Positions 59,224 to 64,000 of a stretch of 64,000 nucleotides of DNA are shown piece after piece. Made by a program: the position numbers and the translations under genes. This stretch comes from Sinorhizobium chiapasense (GTDB lineage Bacteria > Pseudomonadota > Alphaproteobacteria > Rhizobiales > Rhizobiaceae), in assembly GCF_036488675.1 (NCBI RefSeq), contig NZ_CP133148.1, positions 2,852,001-2,916,000 on the forward strand. The letters are read 5' to 3'. The first letter of the stretch is position 1; every line of letters begins with the position of its first letter. A model generated the notes under the pieces. That model saw only the letters and a program-made list of their open reading frames with translations. It did no database searches and had not been told where the DNA came from.

Positions 59224-59973
59224 TTATCCCCGCCGGAATCCCTTGCTCGCTACCATCAGGTCGCGGGTGTAGTCCTCGCCGATGCGTCCGGCGACGAGGT
59301 CGGCCGACGACAACCGTTCGACGACGCGCCCGCCGCGCATAACCGCCAGCCGGTCGCACATATGGGTGACGACCCCGAGATCGTGGCTGACCATGATGAA
59401 GGTGAGCTTGCGGTCGCGACGCACCTGTTCGAGGAGGTTGAGCACTTCCGCCTGGACGGAGGCATCGAGCGCCGATGTCGGCTCGTCGAGCAGCAGGATC
59501 GAGGGTTCGAGAATGAGCGCCCGCGCGATGGCGATGCGTTGGCGCTGGCCACCGGACAGCTGGTGCGGGTAGCGGAAGCGGAAGCCGGAACCGAGCCCGA
59601 CCTCGTCCAGCGCCTTGAGGATGCGGCGCTCGCCGTCGCCAACACCGTGGATCGCCAGCGGCTCCAGCAATTGGCGGTCAACCGTCTGGCGCGGATGCAG
59701 CGAGCCGTAGGGATCCTGGAACACCATCTGCACCGAGCGGTAAAAAGCCTTGCCGCGGCGCGCGCCTTGAAGCTGCCGGTTTTCGACGCGGATAGTGCCC
59801 TCGGTTACCGGCGCGAGACCGGCAACCGCCCTGAGCAGGGTGGATTTTCCCGAGCCGGACTCGCCGACGAGGCCAAAGGACTCGCCGGCAACAACATCGA
59901 CGCCGACAGCGTCAAGCGCCTTGAAGTCGTCAAAGCTGACTGTGAGATTTTGAACGGAAACGGCAGTCGTCAC
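59224..59973 (-). CDS. Oligopeptide-type ABC transporter ATP-binding protein (DppF/OppF-like)
   Basis: This 249-residue ATPase has Walker A GESGSGKST, the QDPYGSLHPRQTV loop of peptide transporters, signature LSGGQRQRIAIARAL and Walker B ILLLDEPTSALD. The GTG at 59973 overlaps the stop of the other ATPase gene by four bases (GTGA), and this start is preferred to GTG 59982. It is the last gene of the transporter operon. The usual C-terminal oligopeptide extension is short or missing. Confidence 0.9.
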   Translation of the reverse strand: MTTAVSVQNLTVSFDDFKALDAVGVDVVAGESFGLVGESGSGKSTLLRAVAGLAPVTEGTIRVENRQLQGARRGKAFYRSVQMVFQDPYGSLHPRQTVDRQLLEPLAIHGVGDGERRILKALDEVGLGSGFRFRYPHQLSGGQRQRIAIARALILEPSILLLDEPTSALDASVQAEVLNLLEQVRRDRKLTFIMVSHDLGVVTHMCDRLAVMRGGRVVERLSSADLVAGRIGEDYTRDLMVASKGFRRG

Positions 59974-60803
59974 AGCGCCCACTCCGGCTTGCGGTCGAGG
60001 ACGGGCAAGGGATGGCGATCCGCCCCGATGACAGGCATGCAGTTCAGGAGTCCCTGCGTGTAGGGATGCTTGGCGCTGGCGAGATCCGATGCGGCGATCT
60101 CCTCGACGATCTTTCCGGCATACATCACCAGCACCCGATCGCAGAAAGACGAGACGAGCCTGAGATCGTGCGAGATGAAGATCAGTCCCATGCCGCGATC
60201 AGCGACCAGCTTGTCGAGGATCGACAACACTTCGAGCTGCACCGTCACGTCGAGGGCAGACGTCGGCTCGTCGGCGATCAGAAGCTCCGGTCCGGCGACC
60301 AGCATCATGGCGATCATCGCGCGCTGGCCCATCCCGCCCGAGATCTCGTGCGGGTAAAGGTCGAAGACGCGAGCCGGGTCGCGAATCTGCACCGCCGCGA
60401 GCATATCCAGCGCCCGCTCCCGAGCTTCAGAACGGCTGATGCTCTCATGCCGCCGAAGCGTCTCGACGATCTGCCGGCCGATGCTCATCACCGGATTCAG
60501 CGAATATTTCGGATCCTGCAGGATCATCGCGATGTGCTTGCCGCGAAGATCCCGGCGGACTTTTGGCGGAGCGGAAAGCAGATCGACGCTGCCGAACGAA
60601 ACCGTCTTTGCGGTAACCTCCGCATGCGACGGCGTGAGCCCCATGATCGCCCTGCCCGTCTGCGATTTGCCGGAACCGCTCTCGCCGACAATGCCGAGAC
60701 GTTCGCGCCCGAGCGTAAAGGAGACGCCGCGCACGGCCTCAATCACGCCGGTACGCGTCGGAAACCGGACCCTCAGGTCGTTGACGGTCAGAAGCGCGCT
60801 CAT
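59970..60803 (-). CDS. Oligopeptide-type ABC transporter ATP-binding protein (DppD/OppD-like)
   Basis: This 277-residue ATPase has Walker A GESGSGKSQ, where the usual Thr is Gln, the QDPKYSLNPVMSIG loop, signature ISGGMGQRAMIAMML and Walker B LLIADEPTSALD. The C-terminal HPYTQGLLNCMP motif is typical of OppD/DppD. The ATG at 60803 overlaps the permease stop by four bases (ATGA); a longer frame lies entirely within the permease genes. It works as a heterodimer with the next gene product. Confidence 0.9.
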   Translation of the reverse strand: MSALLTVNDLRVRFPTRTGVIEAVRGVSFTLGRERLGIVGESGSGKSQTGRAIMGLTPSHAEVTAKTVSFGSVDLLSAPPKVRRDLRGKHIAMILQDPKYSLNPVMSIGRQIVETLRRHESISRSEARERALDMLAAVQIRDPARVFDLYPHEISGGMGQRAMIAMMLVAGPELLIADEPTSALDVTVQLEVLSILDKLVADRGMGLIFISHDLRLVSSFCDRVLVMYAGKIVEEIAASDLASAKHPYTQGLLNCMPVIGADRHPLPVLDRKPEWAL

Positions 60804-61732
60804 TGGCCGCTCTCCCGCGGATCGAGCGCGTCGCGCAGGCCGTCGCCGAGGAGGTTGAAGCCGAGGCTGACGATCAGGATGGCGACACCAGGCATGGTGG
60901 CGACCCACCATTGATCGAGAATGAAGCGGCGGCCCGAGGCGATCATCGCACCCCATTCCGGCAGCGGCGGCTGCGCGCCGAGGCCGAGGAAACCGAGGCC
61001 TGCAGCCGTCAGGATGATGCCGGCCATGTCGAGCGTGACGCGCACGATCAACGACGAAAGGCACATCGGCATGACATGGCGGAAGATGATGCGCGCCGGC
61101 GACGCCCCCATCAGTTGAACGGCGGCGATATAGTCGGAATTGCGCACCGTTAGCGTCTCGGCGCGGGCGATGCGCGCATAGGGCGGCCAGGAGGTGATCG
61201 CAATCGCGATGACGGCGTTTTCGATGCCGGGTCCAAGGGCCGCGACGAAGGCGAGCGCCAGGACGAGCTTTGGAAAAGCGAGGAAGATGTCGGTGATGCG
61301 CATCAGCACGGCGTCGACCCAGCCGCCGGAGTATCCGGCGACAGCGCCGACGATGAGGCCGACCGGTGCGGCGATGATCGCGACGAGCACGACCACCGCA
61401 AGCGTCAGCCGCGAACCGTGGATCAGTCGCGACAGGATATCGCGGCCCTGGTCGTCCGTGCCGAGCAGATAACCCTCGCTTCCCGGCGGCAGCAGCCGCG
61501 CGCCGGCGAGATTGCCGACGACTGGCGAATGCGGCGCGAGGACATCGGCAAAGGCCGCCACGAACACCAGCCCCAGCAGGATGATGAGGCCGAGAACCGC
61601 GAGGCGATTCGCCGAAAAGCGCCGCCAGGTCATATAGGCGCGACCGAGACGCGCCTGTGTGCGCGATTGCGGCCGGTCGGACAGCAGCCATTCGCGGCGT
61701 GTCATCGGTCGTGTTTCGGTGGCAAGGCTCAT
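60800..61732 (-). CDS. Oligopeptide-type ABC transporter permease (DppC-like)
   Basis: This 310-residue permease has a cytoplasmic N-terminus (TRREWLLSDRPQSRTQARLG), then about six helices and the OppC domain. GTDDQGRDILSRLIHGSRL and the EAA loop region with LMGASPARIIFRHVMPM are clear, and the protein ends with FNLLGDGLRDALDPR. The ATG at 61732 overlaps the stop of the partner permease by four bases. It forms half of the membrane channel. Confidence 0.92.
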   Translation of the reverse strand: MSLATETRPMTRREWLLSDRPQSRTQARLGRAYMTWRRFSANRLAVLGLIILLGLVFVAAFADVLAPHSPVVGNLAGARLLPPGSEGYLLGTDDQGRDILSRLIHGSRLTLAVVVLVAIIAAPVGLIVGAVAGYSGGWVDAVLMRITDIFLAFPKLVLALAFVAALGPGIENAVIAIAITSWPPYARIARAETLTVRNSDYIAAVQLMGASPARIIFRHVMPMCLSSLIVRVTLDMAGIILTAAGLGFLGLGAQPPLPEWGAMIASGRRFILDQWWVATMPGVAILIVSLGFNLLGDGLRDALDPRESGQ

Positions 61733-62790
61733 CGTGCGCGCGTCCTTGGATCGAGCGTCCGGTAGAGGAGGTCGGACAGGAGATTGATGCCGATGAAGAC
61801 CGATCCGATGACAATCGTTCCGCCGAGCACGGCATTCATATCGGCATTCTGCAGCGAATTGGTGATGTAGAGGCCGAGCCCCGGCCAGGCGAAGACGGTT
61901 TCGGTGAGCACCGATCCTTCAAGCAGGCCGGCATAGGAAAGCGCGATCACCGTCACGAGCGGCACAGCGGCGTTGCGCAACGCGTGGCCCCAGATGATCC
62001 GCGCTTCTGAAAGACCCTTGGCGCGCGCGGCGACGATATATTCCTGCTGCAGCTCGTTCAGCATGAAACTGCGGGTCATGCGGCTGATATAGGCGAGCGA
62101 GAAGTATCCGAGCAGCGACGCCGGCAGGATGATGTGACGGAAGACATCGCGGAAGACGTCCCACTGCGCCTGCCAGAGCGCGTCGACGAGATAGAAGCCG
62201 GTGATCGGCGAAAACGTGTATTCGTAGACGATGTCGATGCGGCCGGGATAGGCGACCCATTGCAGCCGGGCGTAGAAGACGAGCAGCGCCAGCAGCGCCA
62301 GCCAGAAGATCGGAACCGAATAGCCGACGAGGCCGATGACGCGGACGATCTGGTCCGCAATGCTGCCGCGCTTGACTGCGGCGAGCACGCCGAGCGGCAC
62401 GCCGATGAAGGCGCCAATCAGCGTTCCAAGCGTCGCAAGCTCGATCGTCGCCGGGAAAACGCGGCGGATATCCGTCATCACCGGGTTGGTCGTCAGCACC
62501 GAAACGCCGAAATCGCCGGAAAGCGCCTGTCGGACATAGATGAAGAATTGCTGGTAGAGAGGCAGGTTGAGCCCCATCGCCTCACGGGTTCTCTCGACGA
62601 CATGCGAAGGTGCCCGGTCGCCGAGAACGGCGAGGACCGGATCGATCGGAATCACGCGGCCGATGAAGAAGGTGACGGCGAGAAGGCCGAGATAGGTGGT
62701 CGCCACGACGACAAGGAATTGCAATGCCGAGGCCACAGCCTTTCGGGAACGGGCGCGCCTGCGCCCGTTCAATCGTTCTGTTCCGCTCAT
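61729..62790 (-). CDS. Oligopeptide-type ABC transporter permease (DppB-like)
   Basis: This 353-residue permease has six helices, the signature GLNLPLYQQFFIYVRQALSG, SYAGLLEGSVLTETVFAWPG and a C-terminal LLSDLLYRTLDPRTR. The EAA loop reads YIVAARAKGLSEARIIWGHA. The ATG at 62790 is preferred over an earlier TTG. It is 24 bases downstream of the binding-protein gene. An insert with VYEYTFSPITGFYLVDALWQ is longer than in standard DppB and may help in substrate choice. Confidence 0.92.
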   Translation of the reverse strand: MSGTERLNGRRRARSRKAVASALQFLVVVATTYLGLLAVTFFIGRVIPIDPVLAVLGDRAPSHVVERTREAMGLNLPLYQQFFIYVRQALSGDFGVSVLTTNPVMTDIRRVFPATIELATLGTLIGAFIGVPLGVLAAVKRGSIADQIVRVIGLVGYSVPIFWLALLALLVFYARLQWVAYPGRIDIVYEYTFSPITGFYLVDALWQAQWDVFRDVFRHIILPASLLGYFSLAYISRMTRSFMLNELQQEYIVAARAKGLSEARIIWGHALRNAAVPLVTVIALSYAGLLEGSVLTETVFAWPGLGLYITNSLQNADMNAVLGGTIVIGSVFIGINLLSDLLYRTLDPRTRAR

Positions 62791-62814
62791 GCTCAAGGGA
62801 ACGGTCCTTTCGGG

Positions 62815-64000
62815 TTATTCCTTGGAGACGTTCCAGACGTAGTTGGTGTCGAAGCTCGGACCGAGCTTGAGGCCTTTTAGGTTGCCGCGAAGGCCGGCAA
62901 CTTCCGTCTGCTGGAAGATGATGACGAACGGGCTCTCCGCGAGCACAGTCTTCTGGAGTTCCTTGTAGGTCTCGGCACGTTTCGCGCTATCGCGCTCAAG
63001 CAGCGCTTCCTTGGTCTTCTTCGTCAGTTCCGGAACGTCCCAGGCGTTGCGCCAGGCGAGCGTCTTGTTCTTGCCTTCGTCGGAATTGTCCGGGTTGCTG
63101 GTGAAGGTTTCGGCGTTCGAGTTCGGATCAAAATAATCCATGCCCCACTGACCGATATACATGTCGTGGTTGCGGGCGCGGTACTTCGTCAAAGTCTGCT
63201 TGCCGTCGCCGGGGATGATCTCGAGCTTCACGCCGGCCTGACCCAGCGTCTGCTGGAAGGACTCGGCAACGCCGGTGACCGGCTGGGTGTTGCGGACGTC
63301 CATGGTGACGGAGAAGCCGTCGGGATAGCCGGCTTTTGCCAGCAGTTCCTTGGCCTTGGCGACGTCCAGCTTGTAGGGGTTCTCGTCGAGCGCGCCCAGA
63401 ACCCCCTTCGGCAGGAAGCTCTGGTGGATTTCGCCGATGCCCTTGATCAGGGTCGAGCCGATCGCGTCGTAGTCGACAAGGTACTTGAACGCTTCGCGCA
63501 CTTCGGGCTTCGCCAATGCCTCGTTCTTCTGGTTGAGACTGATGTAGTAGACCGTGCCCTTCGCTGCGCTGGTCGTTGCCAGATCGCCGTTCTTCGCCAC
63601 GGCCTCGTAGTCGCCCGGCTCCAGGTTGCGAGCAACGTCGACGTCGCCGGCTTCGAGCGCCAGGCGCTGGCCGGAGCTTTCCTTCATGTGCCGATAGATG
63701 ACGCGGGCGAGTTTCGCCTGTTCGCCGTAATAGTTGTCGTTGCGCTCCAGCACGACGACTTCGTTCGCCCGCCATTCGCGCAGCTTGAACGGCCCGGAAC
63801 CGGCATAGCCCGTCTTCAGCCATTCGTTGCCGAAGTCGTTGTCATACTTGTAGTCCTCGGTCGGGGTCACGGCCTTGACGTGCTCGAGCACCAGCTTCTT
63901 GTCGACAACCGAAGCAACCGTCGCGGTCAGGCAGTTGAGGACAAAGCTCGGTGCATAGGCCTGGTCGACGGTGAAGACGAAGGTCGTTTCGTCGGCCGCC
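62815..64000 (-). CDS. Oligopeptide-type ABC transporter substrate-binding protein, 3' part
   Basis: The gene runs off the window edge; about 394 C-terminal residues of an SBP_bac_5 protein are visible. Clear family segments are GYAGSGPFKLREWRANE, VREAFKYLVDYDAIGSTLIK, DVAKAKELLAKAGYPDGF and GQWGMDYFDPNSNAETF. The ligand cannot be read from sequence; dipeptides, opine-like compounds or oligosaccharides are all known for the family. The signal peptide is outside the window. It is followed by two permease and two ATPase genes in a compact operon. Confidence 0.92.
   Translation of the reverse strand, partial: AADETTFVFTVDQAYAPSFVLNCLTATVASVVDKKLVLEHVKAVTPTEDYKYDNDFGNEWLKTGYAGSGPFKLREWRANEVVVLERNDNYYGEQAKLARVIYRHMKESSGQRLALEAGDVDVARNLEPGDYEAVAKNGDLATTSAAKGTVYYISLNQKNEALAKPEVREAFKYLVDYDAIGSTLIKGIGEIHQSFLPKGVLGALDENPYKLDVAKAKELLAKAGYPDGFSVTMDVRNTQPVTGVAESFQQTLGQAGVKLEIIPGDGKQTLTKYRARNHDMYIGQWGMDYFDPNSNAETFTSNPDNSDEGKNKTLAWRNAWDVPELTKKTKEALLERDSAKRAETYKELQKTVLAESPFVIIFQQTEVAGLRGNLKGLKLGPSFDTNYVWNVSKE

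Noticed and set aside
60804..61835. Extension of the DppD-like frame upstream through the permease genes, giving 621 residues
   Set aside because: The added part is Arg/Ala-rich nonsense read inside two permease genes. The ATG at 60803 overlapping the permease stop is the standard start.

Overview
The window looks like part of a Sinorhizobium/Ensifer genome (Rhizobiales, Alphaproteobacteria). GC is high throughout. The galactose/arabinose-binding protein ChvE with GguA, GguB, GguC and a divergent GbpR-type LysR regulator is a rhizobial/agrobacterial set. A myo-inositol dehydrogenase gene is preceded by a GGAA-N6-TTCC box of the rhizobial IolR type. RIME-like and other short palindromic intergenic repeats of the rhizobial kind recur. 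A tRNA-Arg(CCG) lies at 38849-38925; in S. meliloti the only copy of this tRNA is known to sit on the pSymB chromid. Species and replicon are inferred, not shown.

Layout. 1-4054: the 3' part of an FMN-dependent lactate dehydrogenase, then a minus-strand purine-ring catabolic run (puuE, uraD, allA, uraH) and a DUF1045 2H-phosphoesterase-like gene. 4055-15280: a lone glycosyltransferase, a divergent pair resembling a split MnmC tRNA modification enzyme, an MttB-like methyltransferase without pyrrolysine, a host-attachment protein, a WYL regulator with a divergent ABM protein and an AlkD-like protein, a DEAD-box helicase, and an EamA exporter. 15280-19212: a GyrI-like protein divergent from a three-gene operon of circularly permuted ATP-grasp, alpha-E and transglutaminase-like proteins. 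19381-29056: an L-arabinose-type oxidative catabolic and uptake operon (chvE-gguA-gguB-gguC, KGSA dehydrogenase, L-arabonate dehydratase) divergent from gbpR. 29164-38925: a J-domain-like orphan, a small membrane protein, idhA, an MHYT-PAS-GGDEF-EAL protein, a ROK regulator divergent from a xylFHG-like CUT2 transporter, and the tRNA.

38926-50615 is an accessory stretch rich in small regulators, each beside its likely target: MarR with a methyltransferase, a MarR-GNAT fusion with an elaborate palindromic promoter, LysR with two tandem short-chain dehydrogenases, and MarR with DUF488 and a cysteine-synthase-like enzyme. A GNAT gene here carries a one-base frameshift. 50761-52200 is a berberine-bridge type oxidoreductase. 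52476-59135 is a CDP-sugar pathway (rfbF, rfbG, a sugar C-methyltransferase, a 3,5-epimerase-type gene, a reductase and two more methyltransferases) closed by a strong terminator. It lacks rfbH, which suggests a C-methylated 6-deoxyhexose rather than a 3,6-dideoxyhexose. 59224-64000 is a five-gene oligopeptide-type ABC transporter cut by the window edge.

Candidate control sites were found beside most regulators. Both CUT2 operons carry a strong hairpin just after the binding-protein gene, which would explain high binding-protein output relative to the rest of each transporter. No CRISPR array, insertion sequence, rRNA or prophage was seen. The least explained items are the ATP-grasp/alpha-E/transglutaminase operon, the C-methyl-sugar cluster with its inverted, repeat-flanked epimerase gene, and the three-module promoter of the MarR-GNAT fusion.
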